From assembly GCA_945893075.1 (NCBI GenBank), contig CAMDDX010000028.1, positions 1 through 36,777 on the forward strand: 36,777 bases of DNA, read 5' to 3'. The notes beneath the pieces were generated by a model that saw nothing but the letters and a program-made list of their open reading frames with translations, was not told the origin of the DNA and searched no databases. Position numbers and translations under genes: made by a program. This document shows positions 25,912-33,689 of the stretch, piece by piece (the first letter of the stretch is position 1; every line of letters starts with the position of its first letter). The DNA is from Planctomyces sp. SH-PL62 (GTDB lineage: Bacteria; Planctomycetota; Planctomycetia; Planctomycetales; Planctomycetaceae).

Positions 25912-28113
25912 ATGGTCATCTCACATTTCTGGGACAGTTTGTTTCAACGTGGCTCGAAGCAGCCGAGTCGTCGGCAACGGAATGCCACAGCGGCCGCACC
26001 CGGTTCCGCTCACATCGAACGATTTGAGTCCCGTTGTTTTCTCAGCATCTCTTCGGTCTTCAACGCCACGACGGGCGCATTGAGCATCACCAGCAATGGC
26101 AGCGACGCAATCACGGTCGGGGCCGACACGAATGGCAACGTGACAATCAACGGAGCCAGCCTCACTACAAATTCGACATCGACAAGTTCGCCGGGCAACC
26201 GTGGCTCGCAGGGCAACCGTGGCTCGCAGGGCAACAGCGGCTCTCACGGCAACGGTAACGGTAACGGCAACGGTAACAATTCGAGCACCACGACCACTTC
26301 GTCCGCGGTGGCCGCCAGCGCCGTGAAATCGCTCAGCGTGACGGGCGGTTCCGGCAACAACAGAATTGACCTGAGTGGCGTTTCCACAGCGGCCTTCACT
26401 TCGCTGACGTCCGTCAGCGTCAATGGCGGCAATGGCAACGACAACATCATCGGCAGTGCTTTGGCGGACAACATACAAGGCGGAAATGGCAACGACCTTC
26501 TGAATGGACTCGGTGGCAAGGACTCGCTGAGCGGTGGCAATGGCAACGACGTGCTCAGCGGCGGCGACGGTGACGACAACCTTGATGGCGGCGAAGGCAA
26601 CGATGCGTTGGAGGGGGGTGCCGACAACGATGTGGCCAACGGCGGCAATGGCACGGACACGCTCTCCGGCGGGGCGGGCAATGACGTTCTGGACGGCGGT
26701 TCCGCCAACGACCGGCTGTCGGGCGACGATGGCCAAGATATCCTCGACGGGGGCATCGGAAATGATGTCGTGCAAGGAGGCGACGGCAATGACGTCGTCA
26801 ACGGTGGAGGCAACAACGACACGCTCAGCGGAGGCAATGGCGACGATCTGCTCGACGGTGGCGCGAACAACGACGTCATCGACGGCGGTGCCGGCAACGA
26901 CAAAGTCGTCGGTGGCTCTGGCAACGACACCCTCAATGGCGGCGACGGCAATGATTCCCTCAGTGGCGACAGTGGCAACGACTCGCTCAGCGGAGGTGTC
27001 GGTAACGACCATCTGCAAGCGGGAGAGGGAAACGACAACGCCAGCGGCAACGAAGGCAACGACACCCTCTTTGGCGGGGCCGGCAATGACCGTCTGAATG
27101 CCGGAGCCGGAACCGATGTCGTGATCGGCGGAGATGGAACGGACACGATCATCTCCGATAGCAGCGACAGCGTTGTCCAAGGCGGCAGTAATAGTGACAC
27201 CGTCTCACCGGTCGCTATGAACGATACGAGCACAGTCGCCGAAGGGGGCACGGTGACGATCAGCGTGCGGGCCAATGATTCGGATGCCGAGTTGGCGACG
27301 AGCGCTCTTGCCGTCGTGCAGGTCACGGCTCCGGCGCACGGCACGTTATCGCTGAACTCGGACGGCACCTTCAGCTACACGCACGACGGTTCGGAAGTCT
27401 TCACCGACAGCTTCACATACAAGGTCAACGATGGCCTGCATGACAGCAACGTGGCGACGGTGTCGATCACGATCACCGAAGTAGACGACAACGACCCGGT
27501 CTTCACGTTGGACAACTATCCGGCGACGGTGGCCGAGAACATCAGCGACGCGACAGTAATCGCCACGGTGTCGGCGACGGAAGCGGACCTGACAGGGACG
27601 GTGAGCTACGCGATCACGGGCGGCAACGGCGCGGGTCTGTTCGAGATCAACGCCACGACCGGCGAAGTCAGCCTGGCGGCTGGCAAGTCGCTGGATGCCG
27701 AGACGGCCACCAGTCATCTGTTGACGGTGACCGCCAGCGAGAGCGACGGTCCGGGGACCGACACGGCCACGGTGACGATCACCGTCACCGACGTGGACGA
27801 CAACAACCCGGTCTTCACGTTGGACGACTATCCGGCGACGGTGGCCGAGAGCATCAACGACGCGACAGTGATCGCCACGGTGTCGGCGACGGAAGGTGAT
27901 CTCACCGGAACGGTGATCTTTGCGATCACGGGCGGCGATCCGGACGGGGTGTTCGAGATCAATGCGGCGGGCGAGGTGAGCCTGGCGGCGGGCAAGTCAC
28001 TGAACGCGGGGACGGCCACCAGTCATGTGCTGACCGTGACCGCCAGCGAGAGCGACGGTCCGGGAACGGACACCGCCACAGTGACGATCACCGTCACGCC
28101 GACGGTCGTTTAA
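25912..28113 (+). CDS. Large secreted RTX / cadherin-like repeat protein
   Basis: 733 residues from the ATG at 25912, chosen because AAAGGA lies upstream and the planctomycete N-terminal motif follows: 'HIERFESRCFLS' near residues 38-49, akin to 'LE.R.LLS'. Then come a Gly/Asn-rich linker (GNRGSQG repeats, GNGNGN) and about 25 RTX-like nonapeptides of the form GGxGxDxL (residues about 170-425), which bind calcium and fold outside the cell. A VCBS/cadherin-like domain follows ('NDTSTVAEGGTVTISVRANDSD', 'DGTFSYTHDGSEVFTDSFTYKVNDG'), then two cadherin repeats nearly identical in DNA. Such proteins serve as adhesins or matrix proteins; no catalytic domain is seen. A Rho-independent terminator lies 31 nt downstream. 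Confidence 0.88.
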   Translation: MVISHFWDSLFQRGSKQPSRRQRNATAAAPGSAHIERFESRCFLSISSVFNATTGALSITSNGSDAITVGADTNGNVTINGASLTTNSTSTSSPGNRGSQGNRGSQGNSGSHGNGNGNGNGNNSSTTTTSSAVAASAVKSLSVTGGSGNNRIDLSGVSTAAFTSLTSVSVNGGNGNDNIIGSALADNIQGGNGNDLLNGLGGKDSLSGGNGNDVLSGGDGDDNLDGGEGNDALEGGADNDVANGGNGTDTLSGGAGNDVLDGGSANDRLSGDDGQDILDGGIGNDVVQGGDGNDVVNGGGNNDTLSGGNGDDLLDGGANNDVIDGGAGNDKVVGGSGNDTLNGGDGNDSLSGDSGNDSLSGGVGNDHLQAGEGNDNASGNEGNDTLFGGAGNDRLNAGAGTDVVIGGDGTDTIISDSSDSVVQGGSNSDTVSPVAMNDTSTVAEGGTVTISVRANDSDAELATSALAVVQVTAPAHGTLSLNSDGTFSYTHDGSEVFTDSFTYKVNDGLHDSNVATVSITITEVDDNDPVFTLDNYPATVAENISDATVIATVSATEADLTGTVSYAITGGNGAGLFEINATTGEVSLAAGKSLDAETATSHLLTVTASESDGPGTDTATVTITVTDVDDNNPVFTLDDYPATVAESINDATVIATVSATEGDLTGTVIFAITGGDPDGVFEINAAGEVSLAAGKSLNAGTATSHVLTVTASESDGPGTDTATVTITVTPTVV
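27475..28092 (+). repeat. Tandem duplication of a cadherin repeat (about 312 bp per unit)
   Basis: Unit 1 starts at 27475 and unit 2 at 27787, each coding for 'VDDN(D/N)PVFTLD(N/D)YPATVAE' and ending 'TASESDGPGTDTATVTITVT'. Long stretches are identical in DNA, including third positions, so the duplication is recent or kept uniform by gene conversion. Confidence 0.85.
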
Positions 28114-28144
28114 CGCTGCGTCGGTTGCACTGACAAAACTGAGT

Positions 28145-28185
28145 GTCGTCGCGAAGTTGTGAAGCTTCGCGACGACATTTTTTTT
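28145..28185 (+). terminator. Rho-independent terminator of the RTX gene
   Basis: A perfect 12-bp stem, GTCGTCGCGAAG (28145-28156) with CTTCGCGACGAC (28165-28176), and an 8-nt loop are followed by A and eight T (28178-28185). It starts 32 nt after the RTX stop codon. It is the only classic stem-plus-T-run in the window; the other gaps hold palindromes without T runs. Confidence 0.9.
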
Positions 28186-28422
28186 GGTAACCGTCCGACC
28201 TGTGAACTCGGACCAAGATCGTTGTCAGTCGCGGATTTCGGTGGCCAAGCGCACGATTTCCAGAAGTTTTGGCCGGGTTTGCACGACGAATGCGCATTAG
28301 ACTGCGGCAGGACTTCGAGTTCGCGTCTGATTCGGGACTCAGACGACTGCGGAGGTTACGATCGCACGGAGGCAAACGAGTGTGGATTCGCGTTCTTGAC
28401 CGAATGCCGAAGGGACCAGTTT

Positions 28423-31400
28423 GTGTCGTGGCGAGATTGGCTGAACTTGGTGGGGCTGACATCGCGAGTTCCGACTTCCGCGACCGACGCTGCAACTATC
28501 GACTTTGAGCATCCGAGTCCACTTGATCTCGCCCAGCGTTCCGTCGCGCCGACTGTGATCTACTCTCCGCCGACGAGCGACGATGCTGCCAACGATCAAC
28601 AGCAAACCATTGCTCGCGAGCCGGGGACCGTGCTGCTGGAAACAGACGCCACGAGTCCCGCTCGGAAGAATCCTGCGGACGATCTTTTGACCGTTGGGAA
28701 TCTCGCTCCAGATCGCGATCTCACGGGATTCATTCCCAGCGATCAGACCGAAGCCGGGCTCTTGGTCTCTCCAAATAGAGACGGTGACTCCGCCGATCAA
28801 CAGCAAACCATCGCTCGCGATCCAGACACAATGCTGTTGGAAACGGACGGGACGAAACCGGATCGAAAACAACCTGCGGACAAATTTTTGACCGCAGCGG
28901 GTTCTTCTTCCGGAGATGCGCTGACTGGGATCTATTCCGGCGATCAACCCGCAGCACCAAAGACGAATCCCTCCGATCCTCCTCCGTTGGACGCCGTGGT
29001 CGTACCGGGCTACGACATTCTGGAAGAGTTGGGCCGCGGCGGGATGGGTGTTGTTTACAAAGCGCGGCATCGCAAGTTGCATCGGCTAGTCGCGCTGAAA
29101 ATGATTCTGGCGGGTGCGCATGCCGGAGCGTCCGGGTTGGCTCGATTTCGCGCGGAGGCGTCGGCGGTCGCGCAATTGCAGCACTCCAACATCGTGCAGA
29201 TCTATGAGATCAGCGAGCACGAAGGTCGGCCCTACTTTTCGTTGGAGTTGATTGAAGGGGGCAGTCTCGATCGCTGCGCACGCGAGAATCCGCCTTCGCC
29301 GCGAGCCGCCGCTCGATTGGTTGAAACGCTGGCGCTGGCGATGGGGTTTGCTCACCAGCGCGGCATCGTGCATCGCGACTTGAAGCCGGCGAACATTTTG
29401 CTCGCGTCGATCAGCGGTCTGTCGTCCGTGTCGCGGCGAGAACAGCTTTCCGGAGACACGCTGCCGGCCGATCACTGGTCGCAGAACACCGTCCCCAAGA
29501 TCACGGACTTTGGGTTGGCCAAGCGCGTCGATGACGAGTCGGGTATGACTCACACCGGGACGATTGTCGGCACGCCCAGCTACATGGCTCCGGAACAGGC
29601 CCGCGGCAGGATTCACGAGGTCGGGCCGCTCTCCGATATCTATTCCCTCGGCGCGATCTTCTACGAACTGCTCACCGGTCGGCCGCCGTTCAAAGCCGGC
29701 AACCCGATCGACACGATCCGGCAAGTCGTCGATCAGGAACCGGTCCCGCCGCGACAGATTGAGCCGCGCGTGCCGCTCGACCTGGAGACGATCTGCTTGA
29801 AGTGTCTGCAGAAGGAATCGTCGCGGCGCTATGAAACGGCCGAGGCATTGGCGGACGACCTGCACCGCTTCCTGAGTCAGGAGCCGATCCTCGCGCGTCC
29901 GATCTCGACGACCGAACGTGCCTGGAAGTGGGCCAAGCGCCGGCCGGCGATGGTCGCGCTCATGGGTGTCAGCGTGATGGCCGCCCTGAGCATGGTTCTG
30001 ATGGTGATTTGGCACAACGTCTCGCTGAGCGAACGGCTGGATGAAGCTCTCGCGGACGAACGGAAAGCCCAGCAACGTGCCGACTCGGCGACGGAAGAGC
30101 AGCGCTTGTTTCGAGTGCAGAACGAAGGGCAAAAGTTGTTCGACAGCGCTCGTGTCGCCGCCGCCGCCGGCAATTGGCCGAACGCGCGATTGGAACTGAC
30201 GAAGGCGCTGACGATCATCCGCCGCGAATCGCAACTCGATGCGTTGAAGAAACCGGCAGAGGAATTGCTCGCACAAGTCGAGAAAGAATTGCAGCAGGTC
30301 GAACAGCAGCAGCAAGCCGAGGCCGCGCAACGAACCGCGCAGGCGCAGTTCCAAAAGTTCGCGGACCTGCGCGACGAAGCACAGTTTCTAGGAAGCCTCT
30401 ACACCGGCATGGATTTGGCCGCCAACCTCAAAGCCTCGCGCGCGGCGGTTCATGCGGCGCTCGAAGTCTATGGGGTCTCCTTGAAGGAAGACGTCCCACC
30501 GAAACTCAGTGATCATCTCAAGGACACTCAGAAGTCCGAGATCATTGCCGACGTCTATCAACTCATTTTGATTCTGGCCGAGACCGAAGCCGAGTCCGCC
30601 CCCGATCAGAAGTCGCCGGAACAGATCGAGCGTTTGCGCAAAGCGTTGCAGTTGCTCGATCAATCGCTCCGCTTCGGATTGCCCTCGCGAGCGTATCACC
30701 TCCGTCGCGCGCGATACCTCAGTCGGCTGGACGATGACGAGGCGGCGGTTCAGGCCGAGGAGGCGGCTCAAGCCGCGCCGGTCACCGATGTGCTCGATCA
30801 CTTCCTGATGGCCGATGAGTTTTATCGCCGCGCGAACTTCGACGAGGCGATTGAACAATTCGAGCAAGTGCTGCAACGCAAGCCGGATCATTTCTGGGCG
30901 CAGTATCTCAACGGCCTGTGCCTGCTGCGGCAGAACCGTCATGCCGAGGCGAAGTCCGCGCTCACGGCCTGTCTGGCTCAAGGGCGTGAGTTCGTGTGGC
31001 TGTATCTGCTGCGAGGTTTCGCGCACGGAGAACTCAAGGCATGGGAGGCGGCCGATTCTGATTTCCACAAGGCATTGCTCATGCCGCTGGATGACAACTC
31101 GCGCTATGTCTTGTTCGTGAATCGCGGCGTGCTGCGAATCCGACAAGAGCGGTACAAAGACGCGATCGCCGATCTGAATGCGGCGATCAAACTCAAACCG
31201 ACGGAGTATCAAGCGTTCGTCAACATGGCTCAGGCCTATCGCCGGCTCAACGATTTGGATGCGGCGCTGAAGCAGCTTGATCTGGCCATCGGACACGAAC
31301 CGTCGCTGGCGCACCTGTATCGCCTGCGAGCACGGCTGCACCTCGAACGGAATGAACCAGCGTTGGCACTCGCCGACTTCGATCAGACGATCCAGCGTGA

Positions 31401-32148
31401 GAACTCCGACAGTCCGTTCCGCAGCGAGGATCACGTCGAGCGTGGGCGGCTGTTGTTGCGCGATGGAAAGCACTCAGAATCACTGGCCGCATTCGATGCG
31501 GCCTTGGGTCTCCAGAAGGACCACTCGCTGGCTCAGCGTCTGCGGGCCGAGACGCTGTTCCATCTCCGCCGGTTCGAGGAAGTCATCGCGTCCTTCGACC
31601 GCTATTTGGAAAATGGCAAACCGCTGGAGTCGGTCTATCGAGGCCGCGGGCTGGCGAAGTCCGAATTGGGGAAATACCCCGGAGCCATCGACGACTTCAC
31701 GAAGGCATTGGAACTCCAGCCCACCTCCGCCGTGCAGGCGTATCGCGGTTGGATGCACGTCGTCTGCGAAGCCCCCAAACTGGCCGAGCGGGATTTCCAA
31801 TTGGCCATCGAATTGGACCCCAAAAACAGCGACGCCTACGCCGGGCGAGGCTTTGTGCGGGCGATTGCCAAACAGTCTCAGGAAGCCATCGAGGACGCCG
31901 AAGAAGCACTCAGGCTGGGGCCGCGCACCCCCCGATTGATCTACAACGCGGCCCGCATCCACGCCCAGGCCGCCGGAGCGGGTGACATGCGAGTTTTTGA
32001 ACTAATCAGCGAAGCCCTGGCCTTGCTGCCCGACGAGCAACGCTCCGCCTTCTGGGCCACGCAGGTGCGAACCGACTCGGCATTGGCCGCGATCCGCAAA
32101 CATCCGCGGTTCGTGCAACTGGATAAAGAGATGTTGTCGAAGAAGTGA
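28423..32148 (+). CDS. PknB-type Ser/Thr kinase with membrane segment and TPR repeats
   Basis: About 1,241 residues from a GTG at 28423 (AAGGGA upstream); the frame is open from 28159, but that start lies in the terminator loop. The N-terminal 200 residues contain a duplicated 67-residue segment ('DQQQTIAR(E/D)P.T.LLETD'). The kinase domain (about 195-470) is complete: 'LGRGGMGVVYKARH', 'VALKMI', 'GIVHRDLKPANILL', 'ITDFGLAKR', 'GTPSYMAPEQARG' and 'SDIYSLGAIFYELLTGRPPF'. A membrane segment (about 509-530, MVALMGVSVMAALSMVLMVIW) follows, then a Gln/Glu-rich coiled coil and at least ten TPR-like units outside ('AIADLNAAIKLKPTEYQAFVNMAQAYRRLND'). It probably signals from an extracellular or paryphoplasmic binding event. 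It sits between two large secreted-protein genes. Confidence 0.93.
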   Translation: MSWRDWLNLVGLTSRVPTSATDAATIDFEHPSPLDLAQRSVAPTVIYSPPTSDDAANDQQQTIAREPGTVLLETDATSPARKNPADDLLTVGNLAPDRDLTGFIPSDQTEAGLLVSPNRDGDSADQQQTIARDPDTMLLETDGTKPDRKQPADKFLTAAGSSSGDALTGIYSGDQPAAPKTNPSDPPPLDAVVVPGYDILEELGRGGMGVVYKARHRKLHRLVALKMILAGAHAGASGLARFRAEASAVAQLQHSNIVQIYEISEHEGRPYFSLELIEGGSLDRCARENPPSPRAAARLVETLALAMGFAHQRGIVHRDLKPANILLASISGLSSVSRREQLSGDTLPADHWSQNTVPKITDFGLAKRVDDESGMTHTGTIVGTPSYMAPEQARGRIHEVGPLSDIYSLGAIFYELLTGRPPFKAGNPIDTIRQVVDQEPVPPRQIEPRVPLDLETICLKCLQKESSRRYETAEALADDLHRFLSQEPILARPISTTERAWKWAKRRPAMVALMGVSVMAALSMVLMVIWHNVSLSERLDEALADERKAQQRADSATEEQRLFRVQNEGQKLFDSARVAAAAGNWPNARLELTKALTIIRRESQLDALKKPAEELLAQVEKELQQVEQQQQAEAAQRTAQAQFQKFADLRDEAQFLGSLYTGMDLAANLKASRAAVHAALEVYGVSLKEDVPPKLSDHLKDTQKSEIIADVYQLILILAETEAESAPDQKSPEQIERLRKALQLLDQSLRFGLPSRAYHLRRARYLSRLDDDEAAVQAEEAAQAAPVTDVLDHFLMADEFYRRANFDEAIEQFEQVLQRKPDHFWAQYLNGLCLLRQNRHAEAKSALTACLAQGREFVWLYLLRGFAHGELKAWEAADSDFHKALLMPLDDNSRYVLFVNRGVLRIRQERYKDAIADLNAAIKLKPTEYQAFVNMAQAYRRLNDLDAALKQLDLAIGHEPSLAHLYRLRARLHLERNEPALALADFDQTIQRENSDSPFRSEDHVERGRLLLRDGKHSESLAAFDAALGLQKDHSLAQRLRAETLFHLRRFEEVIASFDRYLENGKPLESVYRGRGLAKSELGKYPGAIDDFTKALELQPTSAVQAYRGWMHVVCEAPKLAERDFQLAIELDPKNSDAYAGRGFVRAIAKQSQEAIEDAEEALRLGPRTPRLIYNAARIHAQAAGAGDMRVFELISEALALLPDEQRSAFWATQVRTDSALAAIRKHPRFVQLDKEMLSKK
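28594..28962 (+). repeat. Duplicated 201-bp segment in the kinase N-terminus
   Basis: GATCAACAGCAAACCAT at 28594 recurs at 28795, a period of 201 nt (67 codons). Both units read 'DQQQTIAR(E/D)P.T(V/M)LLETD.T.P.RK.PAD..LT'. The unit holds conserved Thr residues (QTIAR, LLETD), which could be phosphorylation or phosphothreonine-docking sites; that is inference. Confidence 0.7.
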
Positions 32149-32150
32149 AC

Positions 32151-32313
32151 CTGGAGTGCTGTGGCTCGACACAGCCCTCCATTCAATTGGTAACAGACGT
32201 TGATGGCTCAGAACGCGGCGGTCGGTCAAACGGTTTTCCTGGTGACAGTTCTTGGACTTCGGGTGTCGCTATTTCAATTTGATGGAGGGCTGCGTCGAGC
32301 CGCAGCACTCCAG
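32151..32313. repeat. Inverted palindrome pair, family I (GTGCTG-GGCTCGAC)
   Basis: Arms about 32151-32188 and 32276-32313 are near-complementary. The core hairpin is GCTGTG-GCTCGA-CACAGC in copy 1 and, on the minus strand, GCTGCG-GCTCGA-CGCAGC in copy 2: a compensatory T-A to C-G change. It starts 3 nt after the kinase stop. Its right end merges with AGGGA (32312-32316), the ribosome binding site of the FG-GAP gene. Confidence 0.85.
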
Positions 32314-32324
32314 GGATTTTTCTT

Positions 32325-33689
32325 GTGATCATTCGGTGCCGAGGTTGGTCGCAACGCCGCCGCTCAAGACATAGCCAGCCAGCGGGGTGGTGTCGTCTGG
32401 AGCGGTTGGAAGTTCGTGGCTTGCTCAGCGCGGACCCATTGGTCGTGGCTGTCAACCCGGCCCCAGCGAACGTGACCGATGGCTCGATCCTCAGCGTGGA
32501 TGAGGTGGACTCGTACTCGCTCACCATCAACGATGTGCTGGGTGGTGGGAGCTTGAACGCCGAACTCGCTGCCACAAGCGGCACGCTCGCGCCGCGCTTG
32601 ACGCTCGCGCGAGCGGATGGCGGCGTGCTGATTCAGTCGGACAGCGGGGGGATCGCACAGCACTTGGAACCGGGGACGTATTTGCTGCGCGTCTCGGCGC
32701 AGACGGGGCAGGGCAACTATCAACTGAGCACGCAGTTCACTCCGACTCAAGATCCCTTCCAACCACCCGGAACCGGGAAGCGGCCGACCGTCGCTGTCGC
32801 GGACGTCAACGGCGATGGTTTCGATGACTTGCTCACCGCCAACTACCTCGGCAACAACGTGAGCGTCTTGTTGGGGGCCGGCGACGGTTCGTTCCAGGCT
32901 TTTACAAACTTTGACGTGGGCCCCGGACCGCTGGGTGTACCCGCCGCAGATCTCAACGGCGATGGCTTTCTCGACATCGTCACGGGCAACTACCTCAGCA
33001 GTGAGACTGTTACCCTGAGTGACGGCTCGGTTCTCAAGACCGGCACCGTCAGCGTGCTGCTGGGAAATGGAGACGGCACGTTCCAAGCGGCGCGGAACTT
33101 CACGACGGGAGACGGTGCCCTCTGGCCGGTCATCGCTGAAGTCAACGGCGACGACATACCGGACATCATCACCGGCAACTACCGAGCCGGCACCGTGAGC
33201 GTGCTCTTGGGACACGATGACGGCACGGGGAACGGCGACGGCACGTTTGAGACTCAACCTGAGATCAGGGTTGGTGGGACTCCTGCCTTCGTTTCCGTGG
33301 CAGATGTCAACGGCGACGGTCGACTCGACATCATCAGCCCCAACGGTGGTACGCGTCACGAGACTGACCCGCTTGACCCTGCTTTGCGCAGTAACGACAC
33401 ACTGAGCGTTCTTCTGAACATGGGAACTGAAGCAGGGGCGCGGTCACATTTCAGGATCTGCCCGTCATCGCAACTGACGGGTTCTCCTTCGCGGTCGGGA
33501 TTGCCGACTTCAACGGGGACGGCAAACCGGACTTGGCCAGCGCTCACCGCAACGACGACAGCGTCCGCCTTCAGCTTGGGAACGGCTTCGGAACGTTCGG
33601 GGCCGAAGCCAGCTTTGCCGCCGGCGATACGGCGTATGCGATGGCCGTGGCCGATCTCAACGGTGACGGTCGCCCCGATGTCGCCGTGA
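32325..33689 (+). CDS. FG-GAP repeat protein, N-terminal piece (frameshifted)
   Basis: GTG start at 32325 with AGGGA 8 nt upstream. The N-terminus 'RCRGWSQRRRSR..CRLERLEVRGLLSA' is the planctomycete-type arginine-rich head with 'LE.R.LLS', taken to be an export or sorting signal. A bacterial pre-peptidase-like beta domain follows ('DEVDSYSLTINDVLGGGSLNAELAA', 'LEPGTYLLRVSAQTGQGNYQL'), then FG-GAP/VCBS repeats with calcium-binding DxNxDG loops ('VADVNGDGFDDLLTANYLGNNVSVLLGAGDGSF'). After about 33440 the frame turns nonsensical ('ARSHFRICPSS...') and ends at 33689, while the repeats continue in another frame. The true gene is the joined 32325-36658. It could be a pseudogene, a phase-variable gene or a sequence error. 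Confidence 0.8.
   Translation: MIIRCRGWSQRRRSRHSQPAGWCRLERLEVRGLLSADPLVVAVNPAPANVTDGSILSVDEVDSYSLTINDVLGGGSLNAELAATSGTLAPRLTLARADGGVLIQSDSGGIAQHLEPGTYLLRVSAQTGQGNYQLSTQFTPTQDPFQPPGTGKRPTVAVADVNGDGFDDLLTANYLGNNVSVLLGAGDGSFQAFTNFDVGPGPLGVPAADLNGDGFLDIVTGNYLSSETVTLSDGSVLKTGTVSVLLGNGDGTFQAARNFTTGDGALWPVIAEVNGDDIPDIITGNYRAGTVSVLLGHDDGTGNGDGTFETQPEIRVGGTPAFVSVADVNGDGRLDIISPNGGTRHETDPLDPALRSNDTLSVLLNMGTEAGARSHFRICPSSQLTGSPSRSGLPTSTGTANRTWPALTATTTASAFSLGTASERSGPKPALPPAIRRMRWPWPISTVTVAPMSP

Noticed and set aside
26172..26280. Short direct repeats that might look like a CRISPR array or VNTR
   Set aside because: They are in-frame Gly/Asn/Ser codon repeats inside the RTX gene, without spacers.
25921..27368. 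Long minus-strand frames opposite the RTX repeats
   Set aside because: They arise from the regular GGxGxDxL codon pattern and have no domain of their own.
28159..28422. GTG at 28159 as the kinase start
   Set aside because: It lies in the loop of the Rho-independent terminator and lacks a Shine-Dalgarno sequence.
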